Position numbers and translations under genes: made by a program
Origin: Acidobacteriaceae bacterium
GTDB taxonomy: Bacteria; Acidobacteriota; Terriglobia; Terriglobales; Acidobacteriaceae
Assembly (NCBI GenBank): GCA_003160215.1
Contig: PLQW01000289.1
Location: 21,386-71,492, forward strand
Length of the DNA: 50,107 bases
Direction of reading: 5' to 3'
Part shown: one piece after another, positions 35,098 through 42,676 of the stretch
How the letters are laid out: every line of letters starts with the position of its first letter
How positions within the stretch are numbered: the first letter of the stretch is position 1
Notes under the pieces: model-generated
Told to the model about the DNA's origin: nothing
Database searches by the model: none
What the model saw: only the letters and a program-made list of their open reading frames with translations

Positions 35098-36639
35098 ATG
35101 AAGAACTCCTGTATTGAAGCTCCGGCGCCAGCCGTCACCTATGCGACCCCGTCAGCCGCGAGACCGGCGGACATGCGGAATCTTAACTTCTTCCCGTTTC
35201 CTATACTTTGGTTTTCCATCATTGCACTGGAAATTTCCCTAGTTGCCAACCTGAGCATTGCGGAATCCGATATATGGTTTCACCTGCGTAACGCCCAGCA
35301 ACTCCTGACCGGCCACTCTTTCTTACATGCCGACTTGTACACGTTCACCACAGCGGGCGCTCCTCTGCTGAATTTCGAATGGCTTTCCGAGCTGCCTTAC
35401 TACTTCGCCTTTCAGTCCTATGGCCTCAGGGGCTTGCTGGCGGTGTACCTGGTTGTTTTGTGGCTCATCTTCGGCGGGATGTATTACCTGGCATTGCGGC
35501 GTGGCGCCAATTGCGGCGATGCGGCCCTGGTCACAATGGTCTCAGTAATCCTCGGAAGCTATTCCTTCGGGCCGCGAATGCTTCACTTTGGCTGGCTTTG
35601 CCTGACGGCCGAACTCATCGTATTGGAGCGTTTTCAGCGGACCGGAAAAGGGCTGTGGGCGCTGCCACCTTTGTTTGCCCTATGGATCAACTTTCATGGT
35701 TCCTGGGTGTTCGGACTGGTCGTGTTGGGTATATATATCGTTTCCGGCCTGGTTGAAGGCCGGTGGGGCAGCGTAAGCGCAGAGCGCTGGACGCCAGCCC
35801 AGCTACGGAAACTAGTCGTAATAGTAGTCGCGTCCTCTGCCGCAATGTTGGTCAACCCGTACGGCTACAAACTGCTGTGGTATCCGTTCGATCTGTTGTT
35901 CCGCCAACAGCCAGTCTTGGGCAAGATAGTCGAGTGGCAATCGGTGGACTTCCACACAGGCTATGGCAAGCTGGCGATGTTGATGATCTTTGCGTTGCTG
36001 GCGGTCACGTTGTTGTCGCGAGGTCGCTGGGAGGTCCGCGACGTATTGCTGATCGCATTCGCAGTCTGGACCGCGCTAAGCCACGTCCGGTTTCTGCTCT
36101 TTGCAGCCATTATTCTCATCCCCATCTTTGGGCCACGCGTGCAAGTATTCGGGCTCTACGATCCGAAGAAGGACAAACCCTGGCTCAACCTCGCAATGAC
36201 TGCTGCCATCGTTGGCCTTATCCTGTGGGCATACCCCAGTACGTCGCAGCTCCAGAACAGCGTCGACGCTCACTTTCCCCGCGCCGCCCTCCAATTCATG
36301 CAACAAAAACAGGTCGGCGGCAGGCTGTTTCACTTTTACGACTACGGCGGGTATATCGAATGGAATGCGCCCGAGGTGAAAACCTTTGCCGATGGCCGTG
36401 CCGATGTCTTTATCTACAATGGCGTCTTCGAGGATTACCTGAAGGTCAATGGGATCGAAAAGCCGCTTGAGTTGCTCGACAAGTACAGGATCGACTACGT
36501 CCTCTTTCCGGTCGACAAGCACCTGTGTTACGTGCTTGATCACAGCGCCGGATGGCGCACGATCTATCGAGACAAGGTAGCGAAGCTTTACGGGAGAGTG
36601 CCCTCGGCTGCGGCACCGTTGAAAGCGGAAACGGACTAA
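35098..36639 (+). CDS. Polytopic membrane protein, possible GT-C type (paralogue 1)
   Basis: The 513-residue protein has about ten membrane helices. After the first helix comes AESDIWFHLRNAQQLLTGHSF, with an acidic pair in the first external loop, then FEWLSELPYYFAF, LWINFHGSWVFGLVVL and NPYGYKLLWYPFDLLFRQ. A soluble C-terminal part has RLFHFYDYGGYIEWNAP and DGRADVFIYNGVFEDYL. The fold pattern (acidic loop, many helices, C-terminal soluble domain) suggests a GT-C glycosyltransferase or related lipid-linked transferase, but I recognise no characterised family. The next gene encodes a clear paralogue of the same length. Confidence 0.7.
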   Translation: MKNSCIEAPAPAVTYATPSAARPADMRNLNFFPFPILWFSIIALEISLVANLSIAESDIWFHLRNAQQLLTGHSFLHADLYTFTTAGAPLLNFEWLSELPYYFAFQSYGLRGLLAVYLVVLWLIFGGMYYLALRRGANCGDAALVTMVSVILGSYSFGPRMLHFGWLCLTAELIVLERFQRTGKGLWALPPLFALWINFHGSWVFGLVVLGIYIVSGLVEGRWGSVSAERWTPAQLRKLVVIVVASSAAMLVNPYGYKLLWYPFDLLFRQQPVLGKIVEWQSVDFHTGYGKLAMLMIFALLAVTLLSRGRWEVRDVLLIAFAVWTALSHVRFLLFAAIILIPIFGPRVQVFGLYDPKKDKPWLNLAMTAAIVGLILWAYPSTSQLQNSVDAHFPRAALQFMQQKQVGGRLFHFYDYGGYIEWNAPEVKTFADGRADVFIYNGVFEDYLKVNGIEKPLELLDKYRIDYVLFPVDKHLCYVLDHSAGWRTIYRDKVAKLYGRVPSAAAPLKAETD

Positions 36640-36665
36640 GACCACTCGACCTAGGAGAGATTACC

Positions 36666-38216
36666 GTGCAAACTTCAGCACCTACAGCGTCGGAGCCAGC
36701 CTGGCCGATCGCCGGGAGAAGAACCATCAATGAACACGCAACCATGGGTCGTCTGGCGGCCAAGGTTTTCTCTTTTCCTGTTATGTGCATGTTCTTGCTC
36801 GTGGTGCCCGTATTCAGGTTGTCAGCACGAGCGATTGCGGAACCAGACATCTGGTGGCATCTGCGGAATGGCGGTCAGTTAGTACTGCACCACGCGTTCC
36901 CGCGGATTGATACCTACTCGTTCACGGCGGCGGGGTCGCCGTGGCTTGATCACGAATGGCTGTCGGAAATCCCATTTTTTCTGGGTTTCAAGACCATGGG
37001 ACTACAGGGGCTGTTGGCAGTGTATTTCGCAACCCTGGTGCTGATTTATATCGGCGTTTATTATCTTACCTGCCGCGCCGGGGCCGATTGCAAGAACGCA
37101 GCCGTGGCAACCGTGTTGGGTATTCTGTGTGGAGTTGTATCAGCCGGTCCTCGCATGCTGCTGTTCGGCTGGCTCTGCATGGTTGGGCTTTTGATCGTGC
37201 TGGATCGTTTTTGGAAGACCGGTAAGGGCCTGTGGATGTTGCCGCCGTTGTTTGCGCTCTGGATCAATTTCCACGGTTCCTGGGTCTTTGGAGTGGTGGT
37301 GCTAGTTGTCACCATCGCCTCCGGCCTGGTTCAGGGCGAATGGGGCCTGGTCGTAGCTCGGCGGTGGTCCCCCGTGGAGATGAAGAGACTACTGCTGGTA
37401 CTGGCCGCTTCACTGGCCGCCCTCTTCGTAAACCCTTTTGGCTACAAGCTGGTGCTGTACCCATTTGACCTGCTTTTCCGGCAGCCGGGCAACATGAAGC
37501 ACATTGAAGAGTGGCAGTCTGTAGACTTTAGTACCGGGAATGGGAGGCTGGCCCTAATCATAATTTTCGCCTTGCTGGCAGCCGCGTTGTTCTCCCGCCG
37601 ACGGTGGAGGCTTGTCGAGGTGATACTGATGGCGTTTGCTCTTTGGGCCGCACTGTCGCATACGCGGATGTTGTTTTTTGCAGGCCTGATCGTGGCGCCC
37701 ATACTCGCGCCGTGTCTGAAGCTGTTCCCGCCCTATGATCGGAAACTGGATAAACCCTGGCTCAACGCTGGCATCATGGCGGCGATAGTTGGGTCGCTGA
37801 TCTTCTTCTTTCCATCCCCGGCAGAATTGCAACAGCAGGTAAGCGAAAAATACCCCAGCGCGGCCCTGGCGTTCATGCAACAGCGCCACATCGGCGGGAG
37901 AATCTTCAACAACTACGGGTGGGGCGGGTACATGGAATGGAATGCGCCCCAGTTAAAGCCCTTTATCGACGGGCGCGCAGATATCTTCATTTACAACCAA
38001 AGCTTCGATGACCATCTCCACGCTACCATGATCCAGAAGTCGTTTGAAATCCTGGACAAGTATCGAATCGACTATGCCCTTCTAGAGCCAGACCAGCCAC
38101 TTTCGTACCTTCTTCAACACTCTCCGGCGTGGAAGCCGATTTACTCGGATAAAGTTGCAGTGCTGTTCGAACGCACGCCAGGAATTGAGGCGCTTGAGAT
38201 GGTATCGAAGAACTAG
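36666..38216 (+). CDS. Polytopic membrane protein, possible GT-C type (paralogue 2)
   Basis: The 516-residue protein repeats the features of its upstream neighbour: AEPDIWWHLRNGGQLVLHH, DHEWLSEIPFFLGF, LWINFHGSWVFGVVVL, NPFGYKLVLYPFDLLFRQ, and a C-terminal domain with IFNNYGWGGYMEWNAP and DGRADIFIYNQSFDDHL. I chose the GTG at 36666 because AGGAGAG stands 7 nt upstream and the length then equals that of the paralogue; the frame is open back to 36552 inside the first gene. The pair arose by tandem duplication and has diverged moderately. Its stop TAG is interleaved with that of the convergent protease gene at CTAG (38213-38216). Confidence 0.72.
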   Translation: MQTSAPTASEPAWPIAGRRTINEHATMGRLAAKVFSFPVMCMFLLVVPVFRLSARAIAEPDIWWHLRNGGQLVLHHAFPRIDTYSFTAAGSPWLDHEWLSEIPFFLGFKTMGLQGLLAVYFATLVLIYIGVYYLTCRAGADCKNAAVATVLGILCGVVSAGPRMLLFGWLCMVGLLIVLDRFWKTGKGLWMLPPLFALWINFHGSWVFGVVVLVVTIASGLVQGEWGLVVARRWSPVEMKRLLLVLAASLAALFVNPFGYKLVLYPFDLLFRQPGNMKHIEEWQSVDFSTGNGRLALIIIFALLAAALFSRRRWRLVEVILMAFALWAALSHTRMLFFAGLIVAPILAPCLKLFPPYDRKLDKPWLNAGIMAAIVGSLIFFFPSPAELQQQVSEKYPSAALAFMQQRHIGGRIFNNYGWGGYMEWNAPQLKPFIDGRADIFIYNQSFDDHLHATMIQKSFEILDKYRIDYALLEPDQPLSYLLQHSPAWKPIYSDKVAVLFERTPGIEALEMVSKN

Positions 38217-38710
38217 ACCTGATTACCCGGCTGTACGACGTAGGCAGCCACAGGCACAGGGAGGGGATTGGTCACACCGTGGTTGGCCGGGGACTGGCCA
38301 CGAAGCAACCTGAGAATTCGCTGACCATCCGATCCGAATGCCGGAATGAGATTGCTAACGGCAAAGTAGGCATTGAGCGCGGCCAGCCAATGGAGAATAC
38401 CTGTGGTGTTCCAAAACGCGAGGATGATCAGCGCATTCACGGCTAAACCGGCGGAAGCGATAGCCAGATCGGCGCACTTTGAGGAAGCAACCTGCCGGCG
38501 GATGTAAGGCCCTTTCAGACAGATACCGGCTGCATCGACCCGCGTGCCAGTGAGCAATGCGACAGCGATGTGGCCCGCCTCGTGTAGAAGCAACGAAAGC
38601 ACGAGCAAGCATCCAGCAAGCGTCCCCCACAACCATCCAAACCTGGACTTGCCGATCGCAAGAATGGCGGCTGCGGGCACGAGCGCTCCGGCCGATATAT
38701 GAAACTTCAC
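38213..38710 (-). CDS. M50 (site-2-protease-like) membrane metalloprotease
   Basis: The 165-residue protein has about four membrane helices, the zinc motif LLHEAGHIAVAL (about residues 42-53) and a second motif NLIPAFGSDGQRIL (about 119-132) that supplies the third ligand, as in the compact group of M50 proteases. It would cleave membrane-embedded substrates. It converges on the second paralogous membrane gene, sharing the palindromic CTAG for both stop codons. Substrate unknown. Confidence 0.82.
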   Translation of the reverse strand: MKFHISAGALVPAAAILAIGKSRFGWLWGTLAGCLLVLSLLLHEAGHIAVALLTGTRVDAAGICLKGPYIRRQVASSKCADLAIASAGLAVNALIILAFWNTTGILHWLAALNAYFAVSNLIPAFGSDGQRILRLLRGQSPANHGVTNPLPVPVAAYVVQPGNQV

Positions 38711-38798
38711 GGACCCCGCTCCAATCTAACGTTTCGCCTAGCCGCCCGTCCAATGCCAGGGAAACGTGCAAACAAGCTTGAAATAAAACTGCTAGCAA

Positions 38799-39971
38799 TC
38801 AAGATTCCAGGTCTTCACCCGACTTGGTGGAATGATGTACCCGTGGCAACCCAGCCTGATCCATTTTGTTGATCAGGGTGCGATAGCTGATGCCCAGTGT
38901 GTTCGCTGCTTTCTTGAGATTGCTGTGGTGGAAATCGAGGGCTTTGACGATCATTTCCCGTTCGACCTCAGCCAAGGTTCGCCTGGTGACCTCCTTCAGT
39001 AAGGCATCGCCGGGCCTAATCATGCCGTAAGCTGGTACGCCGTCGTTGTTAGAGCTAAGTCCACGGAGCACTCGGTCGTCGGAGCCCAAAATAACGTAAC
39101 GGCAAATAAAACTCTCGAATTCACGAATGTTGCCTGGCCACTCGTAGTAATGCATGCGCTCGACCAGCCTCTTCGGGAAAGGCTTGCCAGGTAGTCCGAA
39201 TTTTTCGCTGTAGTACAGCCGCAGATAGTTTGCGATGATCAAGAGGTCGTCCAGCCGGTTCCTGAGGGGCGGCACCTCCAGCGTCACCACCGCCAGTCGA
39301 TAGAAAAGTTCCTGGCGGAATCTGCCTTCATTGGCCTCTTGCCGAAGATTGCGAGTGGTTGCACATATAATGCGCGCTTTTGTCCCAAGGTTTGGCCGAC
39401 TATCGCCCGCAGTGGGTTCTCCTTCGTGAAGCGAATGCAACAGCTTCAGTTGAAGCTGAGGGGACAACTCTCCAACTTCATCGAGAAATAGAGTTCCTAC
39501 GGGCGCGGGTTCCGGACTTCCTGGTTCGATTGTGCTAGTGTACGGATGCTCATTTACCACGAATGGGAATGGGTCAGACTCCAGCAAAGTGCCGGAACTG
39601 TTGGCGCAGTCTACTCTTGTGTAAAAACCAACGATGCCGATAGCGTGATTATGGATAAACCTGGAGAGAAGTGCCTTCCCTATGCCACTTTCGCCGTGCA
39701 ACAATATAGGCAGGTTGGTGCTACATATGCGCACCAGCCTCCCGCGTAGCTCGGACATCACGGTAGACCTACCGAAGAGCACCGAATCCGGGGGAAGGTC
39801 AGTAAATCGATAATTATCCATGATGACTTGTTCAACCAAAATGCCTACAACTTGCAACTGATTGGCCAACTTGTTCCCGAGTGGACTAGAGCGCTGGAAC
39901 AGGCGCAATTCTTGATTTCGAGCAGGACAGTCTCCGCGGCGGGGTGAAATGTATTTCATCTTCTGAGACAT
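38799..39971 (-). CDS. Sigma-54-activator-like AAA+ protein lacking GAFTGA
   Basis: The protein has an AAA+ domain with Walker A GESGIGK, Walker B GTLFLDEVGE, the sensor region FRQELFYRLAVVTLEVPPLRNR and the WPGNIREFE motif, then a C-terminal Fis-type helix-turn-helix (NLKKAANTLGISYRTLINKMDQ). The segment between Walker A and B, where activators carry GAFTGA, reads ESDPFPFVVNEHPYTSTIEP and has no trace of it. It is therefore unlikely to remodel sigma-54 alone and may be a DNA-binding partner or inhibitor. There is no receiver domain. The start is unclear: I give the first ATG (39971). The frame is open to a TTG at 40049, and the ATG at 39821 would still keep the whole AAA+ domain. It is divergent from the activator gene at 40474. 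Confidence 0.8.
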   Translation of the reverse strand: MSQKMKYISPRRGDCPARNQELRLFQRSSPLGNKLANQLQVVGILVEQVIMDNYRFTDLPPDSVLFGRSTVMSELRGRLVRICSTNLPILLHGESGIGKALLSRFIHNHAIGIVGFYTRVDCANSSGTLLESDPFPFVVNEHPYTSTIEPGSPEPAPVGTLFLDEVGELSPQLQLKLLHSLHEGEPTAGDSRPNLGTKARIICATTRNLRQEANEGRFRQELFYRLAVVTLEVPPLRNRLDDLLIIANYLRLYYSEKFGLPGKPFPKRLVERMHYYEWPGNIREFESFICRYVILGSDDRVLRGLSSNNDGVPAYGMIRPGDALLKEVTRRTLAEVEREMIVKALDFHHSNLKKAANTLGISYRTLINKMDQAGLPRVHHSTKSGEDLES

Positions 39972-40473
39972 GCCAGCGGAGTCCGGCAGACTTGGAATTG
40001 CCGTCGAAGGCGCTGCTCCAAGAAGACCTAAGTGGGAGACCGATAGCAATACTTTGGGGGGAATATACGTTTTCTTTGCGCGGGGTATTTTCCCCCGCTG
40101 GCCGCCGGTCTTAGCGAAGTGAAAAGCGCTTCACAATATAGCTGCCCAGTTGGCCCTATATGGGAACTCTGTGGAAGGAAATTCCTTCTGGAATAAAAAA
40201 TAAAGATTGACTTTTTACAATAGGGGAGTAGTAAACTGAGTGTAGACCGATTGCGCTTCGTCTATGGTTGTTGTTTCCATCGGTCGTCCCCCTTCCCCTT
40301 AGTGCAAGGTCAGAGCCTCGTGGCGATGCCTGGATGTTTCGTAATGCTGGGCCATCTGAGCGGGCCTCTGCCCCGCCACGATGCTGGTTTGCCGCAGTGT
40401 AGGTTCATCAGTGACGGAGCAAGGGCGATGGAGTTTGTTAATTTGTCAAAGTTGTTGACCAGGATCCTCTGAG
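39972..40473. promoter_or_regulatory. Regulatory region between two activator genes, with three inverted repeats
   Basis: This stretch has no credible gene but three inverted repeats: GGGGGAATATAC/GTATTTTCCCCC (40057-40068 and 40085-40096, 11 of 12 paired), GTGAA-N6-TTCAC (40119-40134) and GAAGGAA-A-TTCCTTC (40174-40188). The plus strand then has TTGACT (about 40208-40213) and TAAACT 19 bp further, a weak sigma-70-like promoter for the gene at 40474. The inverted repeats are candidate binding sites for the Fis-type domains of the two flanking regulators. Confidence 0.45.
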
Positions 40474-41910
40474 ATGGGAACAGAACCTATGGCCGAACAC
40501 GTAGACGACGGGTCCCCCACTTCGTCCTTCTTATCGGCGACCAATCCAGTTCGATGGCAAGGGGCCGTGTCGTCAAGATCTGTGATGGTGATCGACAATG
40601 ACCCTCGTATGTTGCGTTACATACGCACTATCCTGGAGGAAGCCCAACACGACGTAACCACCTGTGACTCCGGTGAGTGCGCACTTGAATGTATTCGAAA
40701 TGGGGCACGTCCTCACGTGATGCTTACCTCTAGCCGCTTGCCCGATATGCAGAGTTCGGAATTGCTACCGCGTATCCACAAGCTGCATCCCCGTGCGAAT
40801 GTCGTGTTGATCGCACATATCAGCCAATACGGCGACCTGTTGCCGGCAATCCGGGAGGGCGCACGGGATGTCCTGCTGAAACCGTTTCTCGCAGAGGACC
40901 TTATGGAGCTTCTGACGAGACTGGCACCGGTTAGAAGTACAAGACCTGACGGAATTAGTACCGAGGTGCCTCTAGGCCATAGCACATTTTTTGTCTACGC
41001 GAGCCCCTGCATGCGCGAGATTCAGGAGCATGCCGCGCTGGTGGCGCGGGTCAATCTGCCGGTACTAATCCTGGGCGAAAGCGGCACCGGGAAGGAAGTT
41101 CTGGCTCGCTACATCCATAGCTTGTCGCCGCAGGCCAGCAACCCTTTCTTGAAAGTGAACTGCGCGGCCGTGCCGTCAGAATTGCTGGAAAGCGAACTTT
41201 TCGGCTACGAGCAAGGCGCCTTTACCGGAGCCGGCCGTTCCAAGCCCGGGAAATTCAAACAGTGCAACCATGGCACGATGTTCCTAGATGAAATCGGGGA
41301 GATGCACCCCAGCCTGCAGGCGAAGCTCTTACAGGTGTTGCAAGATGGCACCTTTTCGCCGCTGGGGAGCCGGGCCACCGAGAAGGTCTCGGTGCGAATA
41401 TTGGCAGCCACAAACATCGACATGAAAGCAGCGATTGCGCAGAAGACGTTTCGTGAAGATCTGTACTACCGCCTCAACGGGTTCTGCCTCACGCTGCCAC
41501 CCTTGCGGGAACGCCGAGAAGAAATACCGGTGCTGATCGACCATTTCCTTCGACGGTATAAGGGAGAGTTGAACTTGTCCGACACGCAACCCACACTGTC
41601 TTCGCGCCTGATGAATGCCTGCATGCGATATAACTGGCCGGGCAACCTGCGAGAATTAGAGAGTTTTGTCAAGCGGTATCTGGTGCTGGGCGACGAGCAG
41701 TTGATGATGGATGAATTGACGCAGGATGTCGATGCCTCCGTCTGCAAGCCTGTGACGATTGGTACCGAAGCCATCTCGGAGGCCCTGAATGCCTCAGGAG
41801 GAAATAGAAGAGAGGCCGCGAAAGCTCTGGGGATCAGTTACAAGGTCCTGCTGCGCCGCCTGCGTAAGTTGGGAATGGACTCAGCGCGGAAGCCGGTGCG
41901 AGTGTCCTGA
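40474..41910 (+). CDS. NtrC-family sigma-54 activator with pseudo-receiver
   Basis: The 478-residue protein has a receiver domain (about 35-150), an AAA+ sigma-54 interaction domain (Walker A GESGTGK at 201-207, intact GAFTGA at 248-253, Walker B TMFLDEIGE) and a C-terminal Fis-type helix-turn-helix (NRREAAKALGISYKVLLRRL, about 444-463). In the receiver, the acidic pocket is present (Asp41, Asp43) and so is Lys136, but the phosphorylation site LLSDIRMP of NtrC reads LTSSRLP, with Ser86 in place of Asp. It probably works without phosphorylation and is controlled by level or partner. It is the best local candidate for activating the -24/-12 promoters at 34757 and 17448. Confidence 0.9.
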   Translation: MGTEPMAEHVDDGSPTSSFLSATNPVRWQGAVSSRSVMVIDNDPRMLRYIRTILEEAQHDVTTCDSGECALECIRNGARPHVMLTSSRLPDMQSSELLPRIHKLHPRANVVLIAHISQYGDLLPAIREGARDVLLKPFLAEDLMELLTRLAPVRSTRPDGISTEVPLGHSTFFVYASPCMREIQEHAALVARVNLPVLILGESGTGKEVLARYIHSLSPQASNPFLKVNCAAVPSELLESELFGYEQGAFTGAGRSKPGKFKQCNHGTMFLDEIGEMHPSLQAKLLQVLQDGTFSPLGSRATEKVSVRILAATNIDMKAAIAQKTFREDLYYRLNGFCLTLPPLRERREEIPVLIDHFLRRYKGELNLSDTQPTLSSRLMNACMRYNWPGNLRELESFVKRYLVLGDEQLMMDELTQDVDASVCKPVTIGTEAISEALNASGGNRREAAKALGISYKVLLRRLRKLGMDSARKPVRVS

Positions 41911-41942
41911 CTCCGTGAAATGACAAAATAGGTGGTCCAAGA

Positions 41943-42461
41943 TTGACAAAGCAAGAAAGTGTTCCCGCTGACCGGATGATACAAAATGAATTGGTTGTAG
42001 TCCACAGAATGGACGGTACCCTCAGCAGAGGCATTCTGGAGTGGGATACGATCACCAGGCAAGTCGTTCCCCCCGCACCTTTACCGGAAGTCTTACACAT
42101 CCGGTGCGATAACCAAGACGAATGCTCTCTTGTCCAAGTATCGGAGACGAAGGCGGTCTTCTTTGTGAAGAGGCATGAAGGAGCTTTCGATCACGACGAG
42201 GTAAAGTTCTTCTCGGACGTGGCCGCAACTGACTTGTGGATTCGGGTCCAGTTCGCAGACGGAGAAGTAGTGGAGGGCCGAACGGAGAACGATGGCCGCC
42301 TCCTGTTCGACTCGGGAATTTGGCTGCGACCGTTTGACAGCACCGGCAATAACATCCTGGTCTATGTTCCCAAGTCTTCTGTTGTCGAATTCCATGTGAT
42401 GGGCGTCGCTGTTCATCGGGCTATGGCTCGCCAAAATTACGAGCGTCCGGAGAATGAATGA
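41943..42461 (+). CDS. Conserved acidobacterial protein of unknown function
   Basis: The 172-residue soluble protein has no signal peptide or membrane helix. It is mostly beta-strand by pattern: KAVFFVKRHEGAFDHDEVKFF, then WIRVQFADGEVVEGRTENDG, FDSGIWLRPFDSTGNNILVYVP and SSVVEFHVMGV. I have the impression that a similar layout occurs in DUF6982-type proteins, but that is recall, not a search result. It starts with TTG (AGGTGG 7 nt upstream) 32 bp after the activator gene, so the two are likely co-transcribed; ATG 41976 is the alternative start. Confidence 0.68.
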   Translation: MTKQESVPADRMIQNELVVVHRMDGTLSRGILEWDTITRQVVPPAPLPEVLHIRCDNQDECSLVQVSETKAVFFVKRHEGAFDHDEVKFFSDVAATDLWIRVQFADGEVVEGRTENDGRLLFDSGIWLRPFDSTGNNILVYVPKSSVVEFHVMGVAVHRAMARQNYERPENE

Positions 42462-42504
42462 CTGGGGCATGCCGGCTTGCAGACATCTCAGCTATGATTC
42501 CAGC

Positions 42505-42593
42505 ATGTTCGTGTCGCTGCGTCATTCACTCGGCTGGCTGATCGGTGTTTGCCGTTCCCGACATGACCTTCTCTTGGAGAACCTCGCCCTGCA
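42505..42593 (+). pseudogene. N-terminal remnant of an integrase-core transposase
   Basis: From the ATG at 42505 the frame reads MFVSLRHSLGWLIGVCRSRH then DLLLENLALH. This is the start of a widespread acidobacterial integrase-core (DDE) protein whose usual pattern is RSR-DL-LENLALRQQL. The similarity ends after about 30 codons; no DDE domain follows, and the trmFO 3' end begins 84 bp later. No terminal repeats were seen. It is the only trace of this IS in the window. Confidence 0.55.
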
Positions 42594-42676
42594 CGTGGTT
42601 TCGTTCAGGTGCAGGAATTCGCGCAGCACGTCCAGGCTTCCGGTCTGCCGCCCGATGATCTTGATGGTTGTGTTTT

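Noticed and set aside
40251-40472. Short plus-strand frame just before the sigma-54 activator.
   Set aside because: It has no ribosome binding site and no recognisable sequence, and lies in a region with inverted repeats and promoter-like boxes.
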